The notes below the pieces were generated by a model. That model was not told the DNA's origin, did no database searches, and was given only the letters and a program-made list of their open reading frames with translations. A stretch of 7,539 bases of DNA from DASRIA01 sp035650255. Lineage in GTDB: Bacteria > Actinomycetota > Thermoleophilia > Solirubrobacterales > JBBDJG01. Shown piece by piece: positions 1 to 6,410 of the stretch (position 1 is its first letter; each line of letters opens with the position of its first letter). Location of the stretch: positions 1 to 7,539 of the forward strand of contig DASRIA010000099.1 of assembly GCA_035650255.1 (NCBI GenBank), given 5' to 3'. The translations under genes and the position numbers were made by a program.

Positions 1-855
1 GCTACTGCGACGAGGGTCGCGCGCACGTGATGGGGCTCGTGGCGCACCTGCCAGTGCGTGAAGCGAAGCGTCGTCAACCCGGCGGCGGTCAGGACCTGGT
101 CTCGCAGGCGGTCCTTGGCCTGTTGGGCCGGGGTGCGGTGATACCGCAAGCCGTCGGTCTCGACGACGAGGCCGAGCTCCGGCCAATGGAAGTCGACCTT
201 GAAGCCGTGCAGCATCACTCCGGTTTCCGGCGGCGAAAGGCCCGTCGAGCGCACGGTCGCTAGAAACATGCGCTCGAGCCTGAAAGTCAGTGAGTAGGAA
301 CGTGTGCCGGTCCAGCATCGCGCGCAGGGCCTTCAGGCCCGGCACGCGGGGCATGCCGGCAAGCGCTTCCCCCAGGACCCCGGGTTTCAGCAAGTCGAGC
401 TTGTCGGCCTCGTTCACGGCTGCCTCGAGCTCGCGCGGCGGCAACCGGGCGGCCAGGTCTACCAGCGTAAGAACCGGAGTAGTGACGGGGATCCCCAGAT
501 GGGTCGTGATCTCGAAGTGCCGACGCCTGTGCACAACGACTCCGGGTCGGCGCCGTTTCGTTGGGGCCGACACCTCAATCGGTGCACTCGCGAGCCGGAT
601 TCCGAACAATCCGGCTGCACCCGTATGGCTGAGTGCCGCTCCCTTCCCACAGCTCAGCACCGCCGCCATCCATTTGCCGTGTTGCGTCAGGCTGGGCCGA
701 CCCACCGCGTAGACGCCGGTCGCCACGGAACGCAATCGACCACGCGAGATGCGGTGGTCGATTGCCTTTTTCGTGAGACCGAGATCGATCAGCTGCGCCC
801 GTGCGACAACTCCATGCTGCCGGCGCACGAGCTCCCAAATCCTTCGTTGGTCGAT
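1..855 (-). pseudogene. AbiEi-like/DUF559 domain protein, frameshifted and cut by left edge
   Basis: Reading the minus strand from about 855 gives an N-terminal winged-helix region like the AbiEi-type antitoxins (RRIWELVRRQHGVVARAQL, then AIDHRISRGRL and GVYAVGRPSL). A middle region follows (TPVLTLVDLAARLPPRELEAAVNEADKLDLL). From about 280 down to 1 the DUF559 domain continues in a different frame (VDFHWPELGLVVETDG, then RYHRTPAQQAKDRLRDQVL, then LRFTHWQVRHEP). DUF559 belongs to the restriction-endonuclease-like, Vsr-related fold; the D and E of VDFHW...VVETDG sit where that fold keeps acidic residues. The two halves join only if one base is removed near 283-290, giving LTDFRLERMFLATVRSTGL. 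The expected N-terminal codon at 855-853 is ATC. No ATG, GTG or TTG occurs in frame between the upstream stop (909-907) and GTG at 828, which would remove the first conserved helix. Domain identity is confident. Decay is likely, but a sequencing error or an unusual start is possible. The C-terminus lies outside the window. Confidence 0.72.
732..771 (+). terminator. 12-bp perfect inverted repeat plus T-run (terminator-like, plus strand)
   Basis: GCAATCGACCAC (732-743) and GTGGTCGATTGC (754-765) are exact reverse complements around a 10-base spacer, followed by C and five T (767-771). This is the textbook shape of an intrinsic terminator for plus-strand transcription. It lies inside the minus-strand DUF559 gene, where it encodes the helix-turn-helix part KKAIDHRISRGRLRS. 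It could therefore end antisense transcripts, or be a by-product of a conserved protein motif. The opposite strand has no T-run after the stem. Confidence 0.45.
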
Positions 856-890
856 CTTCCCCCCTATAAGGGGGAAAAGGGACCAACGAA
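843..890. repeat. 48-bp interrupted inverted repeat (hairpin) between the two minus-strand genes
   Basis: The outer arms TTCGTTGGTC (843-852) and GACCAACGAA (881-890) match perfectly over 10 bp. An inner stem TTCCCCC (857-863) with GGGGGAA (870-876) adds 7 bp around the loop CTATAA, with a 4x4 internal loop between the stems. It lies 20 bases past the monooxygenase stop and covers the expected start of the DUF559 gene. No T-run follows on either strand, so it is not a classical intrinsic terminator. It may still act as an RNA stabiliser, a non-canonical terminator or an attenuator. Confidence 0.55.
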
Positions 891-910
891 GTGAAGTTCG
901 CCCCCCTTAC

Positions 911-2386
911 CTACCTGTTTAGCTCGAGCTCCTCGAGCGCCGGTTCGCGCAGCATCTCGCGGTGGCGCTCCGGCGTGAAGGGCCACAGCTCCGGCAGGCC
1001 GTCCTTGCCCAGGTACCAGCTGTTGCAGCCGGTGGTCCAGATCGTGGCCGGCATCGCGGCGCGCATCTCCTGGTTGAACGCCTCCGTGGCCTCTGGAGAG
1101 GGAGCGACCGACGACAGCTCGCCGTCCATGAACATGCGGATCAGCTGCATCACGTAGTCCGCCTGGGTCTCGGCGACGATCACGAGCGACTGGTTGCCGA
1201 TCGGGCTGTGGGGGCCCATCAACATGAAGAAGTTGGGGAACCCGGGGATCGCAACCGTCCGGTAGGCGCGCGGGCCGTCGCGCCACGCGTCGTCGAGCGT
1301 GATCCCGCCGGGGCCGTGAAGGGCGATGGGCCGCAGGTAGGCGTGCGCGTCGAAGCCGGTGGCGAGCACCAGCACGTCCAGGGGATGGAGTTTGCCGTCG
1401 CTCGTCACGATCCCCTCCGGCGCGACGTGGTCGATCGCGCGCGTGACCACCTCGACGTTCGGCTGCTGCACCGCCTGGTAGAAGTTGGCCGACACGACCA
1501 GCCGCTTGCACATCGGGTCGTAGTCGGGCGTCAGCTTGGCCCGCAGCAGCGGGTCGCGGACCGTCCTCAGATTCAGCCGGCAGAGCCCGTCCACGAGCCG
1601 TCGCTGCCAGCCGGGCTGGACCACTGCGCGCCCGAGCAGGTGCTCGAAGTACTTCTGCCACAGCCGGTACGAGAGCCGGTTGAGCGCGGGGAACCGGCGC
1701 ATGATCCGCCGCGTGAGGGCGCTGTACTCCGGGTTGCGGCCGGGGAACACCCATTGCGCCGTGCGCTGGAAGATCTCCAGGCGGCCCGCTGACTGCGACA
1801 GCCCGCAGGTGATCTGCACCCCCGTCGAGCCTGTGCCGACAAGTCCGATGCGCCGGCCTTCGAGCGGCACGCTGTGGTCCCAGCGGGCGGAGTGGAATGT
1901 CTCACCCGCGAAGCTGTCGAGGCCGGGGATGTCCGGATAGCGCGGATGGTGCAGCACGCCGCACGCGGAGATCAGGAAGTCGACCTCGGTCTGCTCGCCG
2001 TCGCGCATCTGCACCCGCCAGCGGCCGTCCGCGTAGTCGGCGCGCTCGACCTCCTTGCCGAAGCGGATGTGGCGGTGCATGCCGTAGCGGTCGGCCACCC
2101 CTTCGAAGTACTCCTGGATCTCACCCCCGGGCGAGTAGTACCGGCTCCAGTCGGGGTTGGGCTCGAACGAGTACGAGTAGTACCGCGACGGCACGTCGCA
2201 CTCCAGCCCGGGATAGGTGTTCTCCCGCCAGGTGCCCCCGACCCGCTGCGCCTTCTCGTAGATCGTGAACGAGTCCACGCCGGCCTGCGCGAGCTTGATG
2301 CCCATGCAGATGCCCGACATTCCCGCGCCCACGATGGCAACGGTCGGGGTTCTGGACGGTCCTCCGTTGTGCGATCTCGTGGCCAT
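911..2386 (-). CDS. Flavin-containing Baeyer-Villiger-type monooxygenase
   Basis: This 491-residue soluble flavoprotein has the usual single-domain length of the family. An FAD-binding Rossmann motif GAGMSG is at residues 20-25, with the strand-2 acid at E44. The family block GGTWRENTYPGLECDVPS follows at 50-67. The Baeyer-Villiger fingerprint F-x-G-x3-H-x3-W-D is at 159-170 (FAGETFHSARWD), the NADPH-binding GTGSTG at 184-189, and DVLVLATGFD at 337-346. Family members use NADPH and O2 to insert oxygen next to a ketone carbonyl or to oxidise a soft heteroatom; the substrate here cannot be told. The ATG at 2386-2384 sits just before a typical N-terminus. Its ribosome site is weak (AGGG about 10 bases upstream), and the start codon lies inside a perfect inverted repeat. 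Stop is TAG at 913-911. It is transcribed away from the exopolysaccharide operon, and no motif links it to that pathway. The class is confident; the exact subfamily (4-hydroxyacetophenone or cyclohexanone type) is open. Confidence 0.92.
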   Translation of the reverse strand: MATRSHNGGPSRTPTVAIVGAGMSGICMGIKLAQAGVDSFTIYEKAQRVGGTWRENTYPGLECDVPSRYYSYSFEPNPDWSRYYSPGGEIQEYFEGVADRYGMHRHIRFGKEVERADYADGRWRVQMRDGEQTEVDFLISACGVLHHPRYPDIPGLDSFAGETFHSARWDHSVPLEGRRIGLVGTGSTGVQITCGLSQSAGRLEIFQRTAQWVFPGRNPEYSALTRRIMRRFPALNRLSYRLWQKYFEHLLGRAVVQPGWQRRLVDGLCRLNLRTVRDPLLRAKLTPDYDPMCKRLVVSANFYQAVQQPNVEVVTRAIDHVAPEGIVTSDGKLHPLDVLVLATGFDAHAYLRPIALHGPGGITLDDAWRDGPRAYRTVAIPGFPNFFMLMGPHSPIGNQSLVIVAETQADYVMQLIRMFMDGELSSVAPSPEATEAFNQEMRAAMPATIWTTGCNSWYLGKDGLPELWPFTPERHREMLREPALEELELNR

Positions 2387-2410
2387 GTTCGGGCGACCCT
2401 ACCGAACATG
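2384..2410. promoter_or_regulatory. Perfect 9+9 bp palindrome over the monooxygenase start codon
   Basis: CATGTTCGG (2384-2392) and CCGAACATG (2402-2410) are perfect inverted arms separated by 9 bases. The left arm contains the monooxygenase start codon (complement of CAT, 2384-2386). As DNA, it has the size and symmetry of a repressor operator such as those used by TetR-family proteins. As RNA on the minus strand, it would put the AUG in a 9-bp stem and the weak AGGG ribosome site in the loop. It ends 10 bases upstream of the putative -35 box of the divergent operon, so one regulator could influence both directions. Confidence 0.5.
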
Positions 2411-2420
2411 AACATTTCGA

Positions 2421-2449
2421 TTGCGGCATCGACCAAACGTCCATACATT
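2421..2449 (+). promoter_or_regulatory. Putative sigma70-type promoter for the exopolysaccharide operon
   Basis: TTGCGG (2421-2426) and TACATT (2444-2449) are separated by 17 bases, the ideal spacing for a housekeeping promoter; transcription would start near 2456. It is the best candidate found in the 107-base gap between the divergent genes. The boxes match the consensus only partly, so this is a prediction. I found no equally good promoter facing the monooxygenase. Confidence 0.4.
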
Positions 2450-2481
2450 GGAGTTCGTCCCCGCTCTCCCCCGAGCACGAT

Positions 2482-2485
2482 GGAG
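2482..2485 (+). promoter_or_regulatory. Ribosome binding site supporting the TTG start at 2494
   Basis: GGAG lies 8 bases before the TTG at 2494, a normal spacing, and no in-frame ATG precedes the coiled-coil region. The nearby ATG at 2480 is in another frame and opens a reading frame without protein-like features. An in-frame GTG at 2518 is the alternative start. Confidence 0.5.
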
Positions 2486-2493
2486 TCGCAGTC

Positions 2494-3075
2494 TTGGAAC
2501 GGAATCCAAGCCTGGACGTGGACCGGAATCCGTCCTCCTCCCAGGACGCCCCCTCTCCGGCCCAGGCTAACCCCAACCCTATTTACCGCGCGCCGGATCC
2601 CGGCACGCCGGAGTATGCGGAGGCGCGCCACGCGCGCCCCTTTCGCTCCCTCCGGAAGCTGGCACGGCGCACGGAAGGCCGGAGCGGCGACCACGTCGAC
2701 GCGCTCGAGGCCGACGCACTTCTGCTGCGCGAGGAGAACGCCCGCCTGCGGGTGAAGCTCGAAGCGCCGCCGAACGTCGGGCACGTGATCGAGCGCCTGC
2801 GGGCGCTCCCCACTCCTCCCTCTACTCCCGAGGGCGAGCACGGACCCGCGAACCAGGAGCACGACGAGCACGCGGAGCAGGCCGACGAGGCCCTGCACGT
2901 CCTCACCGAGGCGATCGTGATGCGCAACGCGCTCCTCGAAGTCTGCGGCGAGATCGGCCAGGTGATGGCCGGCCTCGAGGCACGACTCGCAGCACTGACT
3001 CCGTCGGGCCAACTGATGGATGAAGGACACACCAACCCCCACCGCAACGGACACCTCAAGGAGGCACGACGGTGA
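2494..3075 (+). CDS. Small coiled-coil protein, first gene of the operon (unknown function)
   Basis: This 193-residue protein belongs to no family I can name. Residues 1-45 are rich in P, S, N and D and look disordered. A basic patch follows (RHARPFRSLRKLARRTEGR, about 46-64). Next comes a coiled-coil segment with leucine spacing (VDALEADALLLREENARLRVKLE, about 68-90), leading into PPNVGHVIERLRALP. A charged linker rich in E, H and D (about 110-130) precedes a second long helix (ADEALHVLTEAI and MRNALLEVCGEIGQVMAGLEARLAAL). No signal peptide or membrane span is visible, so it is probably cytoplasmic. Its stop overlaps the deacetylase start by four bases (GTGA, 3072-3075), which ties it to the exopolysaccharide genes. 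A scaffold, oligomeric adaptor or co-polymerase partner are guesses from shape only. The codon use, the coiled-coil pattern and the tight coupling argue that it is a real gene; the exact start (TTG 2494 or GTG 2518) is uncertain. Confidence 0.75.
   Translation: MERNPSLDVDRNPSSSQDAPSPAQANPNPIYRAPDPGTPEYAEARHARPFRSLRKLARRTEGRSGDHVDALEADALLLREENARLRVKLEAPPNVGHVIERLRALPTPPSTPEGEHGPANQEHDEHAEQADEALHVLTEAIVMRNALLEVCGEIGQVMAGLEARLAALTPSGQLMDEGHTNPHRNGHLKEARR
3058..3064 (+). promoter_or_regulatory. Strong Shine-Dalgarno site of the deacetylase
   Basis: AAGGAGG lies 7 bases before the GTG at 3072, inside the end of the upstream gene. It fixes the GTG start and, with the GTGA overlap, points to translational coupling. 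Confidence 0.8.
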
Positions 3076-4892
3076 AAAGACTGACCCCCCTGGCGATGAT
3101 GGTCGTCGCCATCTTCCTCATGGTCGCTTCGGCGGCCTCGGCTGCGTTGCCGAACCAGCGCACGGACCTGAAGGTCCTGTTGCTGGCGGCGACGGGCAAC
3201 GAGCCATCGACCGCCGCCTGGGAGGCAGCCCTGAAGCGTGAAGGCGTTCCCTTCGAGAAGAAGATCGCCACCCAGGACGAGCCCTACACGGCCTCGACGT
3301 TCGCCGACACGGTGAACGGCGCGCCGCGGGCCAAGTACCAGGCGGTGATCGTCGCGACCGGCGGCCTCGTGTACGAGGACAACGGCTCGTACCCCTCGGC
3401 GCTGAGCACCGACGAGTGGGCCGCGCTGGCCGACTTCGAGGTCAAGTACGGCATCCGGCAGATCACGGGGTTCGTCTACCCGTCGGCCGAGTATGGCCTC
3501 AACACTCCGACGGTCAGCGGTGAGCTCGGTGGCATCACCGGCAAGCTCACGACGGCCGGCCTGACGACGTTCCCCTACCTGAAGGGCAACGTGCCGATCG
3601 ACCAGTACACCTGGGGCTACCAGGCCACGCCGGCGACGGGTGCGAAGTTCAAGACCCTCCTCTCCGGTCCGAACAACTCGGCTCTGGTCGGCATCAACAC
3701 GCGTGCCGACGGTCGCGAGGAGATGGTCATCACGTTCGACTCGAACCAGTACCAGCTCCAGAGCGCGCTGCTGCGCCACGGGATGCTGACCTGGGCCACG
3801 CGCGGCGTGTACCTCGGCACCGAGCGGAACTACCTCACGGTCCAGGTGGACGACGTCTTCCAGGGCAGCGCGCGCTGGGACATGGCGGCCAACGTCGAGA
3901 CCGAGGAGAACCCGCACCGGATGACCCAGTACGACGTCCTCAAGGCGGTGCTGTGGTCGCAGGTCAACGCGTTCCGCCTCGACATGGTGTTCAACGGAGA
4001 AGGGAGCGTCGAGGCCGGATCCAGGGACAGGCTGACGTCGGCATTCCTGAACGCCAAGAAGTACTTCTACTGGATCAACCACACCTACAGTCACCCGAAC
4101 CTCGACAATCTCAGCTACCAGGAGATCAAGGACGAGATCACGAAGAACGTCGCGTGGGCCAAGAGCAAGGGCCTGCCGATCGACCCGGCCGAGCTGGTCA
4201 CCGGCGAGCACTCCGGCCTGTTCAACCCGAACATGGCGCAGGTGCTCACCGACACCGGCATCAAGTGGTTCGGCGACGACAACTCGCGCCGTCCGGCGCA
4301 GTGGCAGCTCGGGCCCGCCCTGAGCCTGCCGCGGTACCCGACGAACGTGTACTACAACGTCGCGACGCGGGCCGAGCAACTCGACGAGTACAACTACCTG
4401 TACTTGCCGCCTGAGCTCGGAGGCTCGTGCGTGAACACGTCCACCACGACCTGCTTCTCGAAGCCGGCCACGTGGAGTGAGTACGTCGACCGGGAGGCCT
4501 CGCAGGTGCTGCGGCACGTGCTCGGCAACGACCCCCGGCCGCACTACATGCACCAGGCCAACATGGCCAAGGACGGGATCATGTACTCCGTGCTGGACGA
4601 GGTCCTGCGCCGGTACAAGTCCTACTTCAAGACGGCCATCGTGCAGCCCATCCACAAGGAGGCTGCGGGCCTGATCACGACCCAGTCGAAGTGGGACACG
4701 GTCTCCTCGCAGATCGACGCCTACATGCAGAACGGCAGGATCGTGGTGAAGTCGAACGCGTCCTCGACCCAGCAGGTGCCCGTCGCCGGAGCGGCTTTCG
4801 GCGTAGGCAGCGCCTATGGCGGCCTGACGTCCGGCTGGACGTCGCTCGCTCCGGGTGCGACCAAGCAGTTCACGGCCAAGCTGCTTCCCTAG
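3072..4892 (+). CDS. Secreted Agd3-like (CE18-type) polysaccharide deacetylase
   Basis: This 606-residue exported protein has a signal peptide at residues 1-24: K2 and R3, a hydrophobic core, and the cleavage site ASA|A. Residues about 33-215 start with an alpha/beta region (LKVLLLAATG, YQAVIVATGGL). The deacetylase domain carries an aspartate pair in VQVDDVF (D260, D261), a HxxxH metal motif in HTYSHPNLD (H337, H341), TGEHSG (377-382) and HYMHQAN (491-497). A small beta-rich tail closes the protein. The order and wording of these motifs resemble the fungal deacetylase Agd3, founder of CE18, which N-deacetylates galactosaminogalactan outside the cell. C453 and C461 could form a disulfide and lie at a position where, as I recall it, Agd3 also has a close cysteine pair. 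The predicted job is to remove acetyl groups from an exported aminosugar polymer. There is no glycoside hydrolase domain, unlike canonical PelA. The next gene, a pelF homologue, supports an exopolysaccharide role. Deacetylase class is confident; polymer identity is inferred. Confidence 0.87.
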   Translation: MKRLTPLAMMVVAIFLMVASAASAALPNQRTDLKVLLLAATGNEPSTAAWEAALKREGVPFEKKIATQDEPYTASTFADTVNGAPRAKYQAVIVATGGLVYEDNGSYPSALSTDEWAALADFEVKYGIRQITGFVYPSAEYGLNTPTVSGELGGITGKLTTAGLTTFPYLKGNVPIDQYTWGYQATPATGAKFKTLLSGPNNSALVGINTRADGREEMVITFDSNQYQLQSALLRHGMLTWATRGVYLGTERNYLTVQVDDVFQGSARWDMAANVETEENPHRMTQYDVLKAVLWSQVNAFRLDMVFNGEGSVEAGSRDRLTSAFLNAKKYFYWINHTYSHPNLDNLSYQEIKDEITKNVAWAKSKGLPIDPAELVTGEHSGLFNPNMAQVLTDTGIKWFGDDNSRRPAQWQLGPALSLPRYPTNVYYNVATRAEQLDEYNYLYLPPELGGSCVNTSTTTCFSKPATWSEYVDREASQVLRHVLGNDPRPHYMHQANMAKDGIMYSVLDEVLRRYKSYFKTAIVQPIHKEAAGLITTQSKWDTVSSQIDAYMQNGRIVVKSNASSTQQVPVAGAAFGVGSAYGGLTSGWTSLAPGATKQFTAKLLP

Positions 4893-4918
4893 CAGCCGAA
4901 CCGACGGTCTGAGCGAAC

Positions 4919-4922
4919 GGAG
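4919..4922 (+). promoter_or_regulatory. Ribosome binding site of the pelF-like gene
   Basis: GGAG lies 6 bases before the GTG at 4929 in the 36-base gap after the deacetylase stop, and supports GTG as the start. Confidence 0.6.
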
Positions 4923-4928
4923 TACGCG

Positions 4929-6410
4929 GTGCTGATCGAAACATCGATTCGGCCTCCGCGTGCTCCGTCCCGCTCCGGCCGGGAGGGGGGGCGCGTGCTG
5001 CTGATCACCGAGGGGACGTATCCCCACGTGATCGGCGGTGTGAGCTCCTGGTGCGACCTGCTGATCGGCGGGCTCCCCGCGATCGACTGGCAGGTCCTGC
5101 CGATCGTCGCGGCAACTGACCGCGACCGCCGCTCGTTCGAGGTGCCGGCGCACGCCGAGCTGCTCCCGAGCATCGATCTCTGGTCGACCGATGCGCCGCC
5201 CCGCAGGCTCCGGCCGGGCAAGGCGAACGCCGCGCTGGCCGCGACGCTGGTGCGGACGCTGATCGGCTGGGACGGCGACCATCAAGCTTTGGTGAAGGCG
5301 CTGGTGTGGTGCCGGCGCAACCCCGACGGCGTGCGGCCTGCCTTTCGCAGCCGCCGCGGATGGGAGAACTTCCTGCGTGCGCTGCAGGAGGTCCTGAGCG
5401 AGCAGACCGACGGCTCCGCGCCGGCGCCCGAGCTCGACGCGGTCGAGGCGGCGACGCTCTACCAAACTCTTTACTGGGTGGCTCGCACCGCGAGCACCCC
5501 GACGCCCGATACCGACCTGCTGCATGTGACGTGCGCGGGCTGGGCGGCGGTTCCGGCACTCGTGCACAAGGCGCTGCACGGCACGCCGATCCTGCTCACC
5601 GAGCACGGCGTGTACGTGCGCGAGAGCTACCTGGCGGCGGCTCGCAGCCGGTCTGCGCCCGGGCAGCGCTTCGTCGCGACGCGACTCGCGCGCGGCCTCG
5701 CGCTCGCTGCGTACGCATCCGCCGACGTGGTGGCGCCCGTGTCGGAGGCCAACGCGAAGTGGGCGATCGAGATGGGAGTCGACCCGGCCAAGGTCCACGT
5801 GATCCATAACGGCATCGGCGAGCCCGAGCATCCCAAGCCGCTCCCGGACACCGCCACCGTCGTGGCGATCGGCCGCATGGACCCGCTGAAGGACGTGCAC
5901 ACGATGCTGCGCGTCGCGGTCGAGGTCCTCGGGCGGCTGCCGCACGCACGGTTCCTCTACTACGGCCCCGTGTCGCCCGAGCAGGAGGCGTATGCCAAGT
6001 CGTGCTACGACCTGCACGCGCAACTCGGGCTGGGCGAGCGCTTCAAGTTCATGGGGGCGACGCGCGACGTGACCGGCGCTCTCGAAGGAGCCGACATGCT
6101 CCTGATGACCAGCATCTCGGAGGGTCTTCCGATGGGCATCCTCGAGGCGCTGGCACAGGGCCGGCCGGTGGTCGCGACGTCGGTCGGCGGCGTCCCCGAG
6201 GTCTTGCGCGGCTGCGGCATCGTGGCGCCGCCGTGCGACGTGCACGGCGTCGCGGTGGCCACCACCACGGTGCTCTCGAATCCGGCGCTCGCAGCGCGGC
6301 TCGGCAAGCGCGGCCACCAGCGCGTCGCCCGCAGGTTCACCAAGGAGACCTGCCTGGGCGGTTACCGGGAGCTGATCGGCCGCATGACGACCCACCTGGT
6401 GGCGGCATGA
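4929..6410 (+). CDS. pelF: PelF-type GT4 glycosyltransferase
   Basis: This 493-residue protein has no signal peptide or membrane span and is probably a cytoplasmic GT-B enzyme. The N-terminal domain opens with RVLLITEGTYPHVIGGVSSW (22-41), the hallmark of PelF proteins. It also carries LTEHGVYVRE around E225-E232. The C-terminal nucleotide-sugar domain has IGRMDPLKD (G315, R316, K321), the GT4 E-x7-E motif in SEGLPMGILE (E398 and E406), and SVGGVPEV. In the Pel system PelF is the retaining GT4 that builds the chain from a UDP-sugar, working with inner-membrane partners PelD, PelE and PelG. Length is close to the family norm, with a short disordered leader (1-21) before the first strand. It starts 36 bases after the deacetylase, and its TGA overlaps the ATG of the next gene (ATGA, 6407-6410). 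A related GT4 for another exopolysaccharide is the main alternative. The sugar donor cannot be read from the sequence. Confidence 0.87.
   Translation: MLIETSIRPPRAPSRSGREGGRVLLITEGTYPHVIGGVSSWCDLLIGGLPAIDWQVLPIVAATDRDRRSFEVPAHAELLPSIDLWSTDAPPRRLRPGKANAALAATLVRTLIGWDGDHQALVKALVWCRRNPDGVRPAFRSRRGWENFLRALQEVLSEQTDGSAPAPELDAVEAATLYQTLYWVARTASTPTPDTDLLHVTCAGWAAVPALVHKALHGTPILLTEHGVYVRESYLAAARSRSAPGQRFVATRLARGLALAAYASADVVAPVSEANAKWAIEMGVDPAKVHVIHNGIGEPEHPKPLPDTATVVAIGRMDPLKDVHTMLRVAVEVLGRLPHARFLYYGPVSPEQEAYAKSCYDLHAQLGLGERFKFMGATRDVTGALEGADMLLMTSISEGLPMGILEALAQGRPVVATSVGGVPEVLRGCGIVAPPCDVHGVAVATTTVLSNPALAARLGKRGHQRVARRFTKETCLGGYRELIGRMTTHLVAA

Noticed and set aside
575..886. Minus-strand frame starting with TTG at 886
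   Set aside because: It is out of frame with the helix-turn-helix protein, and its product is low-complexity R/G/A sequence.
304..894. 196-codon plus-strand frame opposite the DUF559 gene
   Set aside because: The minus strand carries recognisable AbiEi-like sequence here; the plus frame shows none.
864..1754. 296-codon minus-strand frame within the monooxygenase
   Set aside because: It is a shifted frame of the monooxygenase gene with arginine/alanine/proline-rich sequence; the true frame holds all the flavoprotein motifs.
962..1792. 276-codon plus-strand frame opposite the monooxygenase
   Set aside because: It is an antisense shadow of a clear gene and is rich in R, H, P and V without structure.
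2480..2755. ATG at 2480 as a gene start
   Set aside because: It is in a different frame from the coiled-coil protein and gives an R/T/P-rich product without features.
1972..3054. 360-codon minus-strand frame across the divergent promoter region
   Set aside because: It covers parts of two real genes on opposite strands and has no recognisable protein motif.
4893..4928. Possible terminator between the deacetylase and pelF
   Set aside because: The 36-base gap has no convincing stem or T-run and contains a ribosome site, so read-through is expected.
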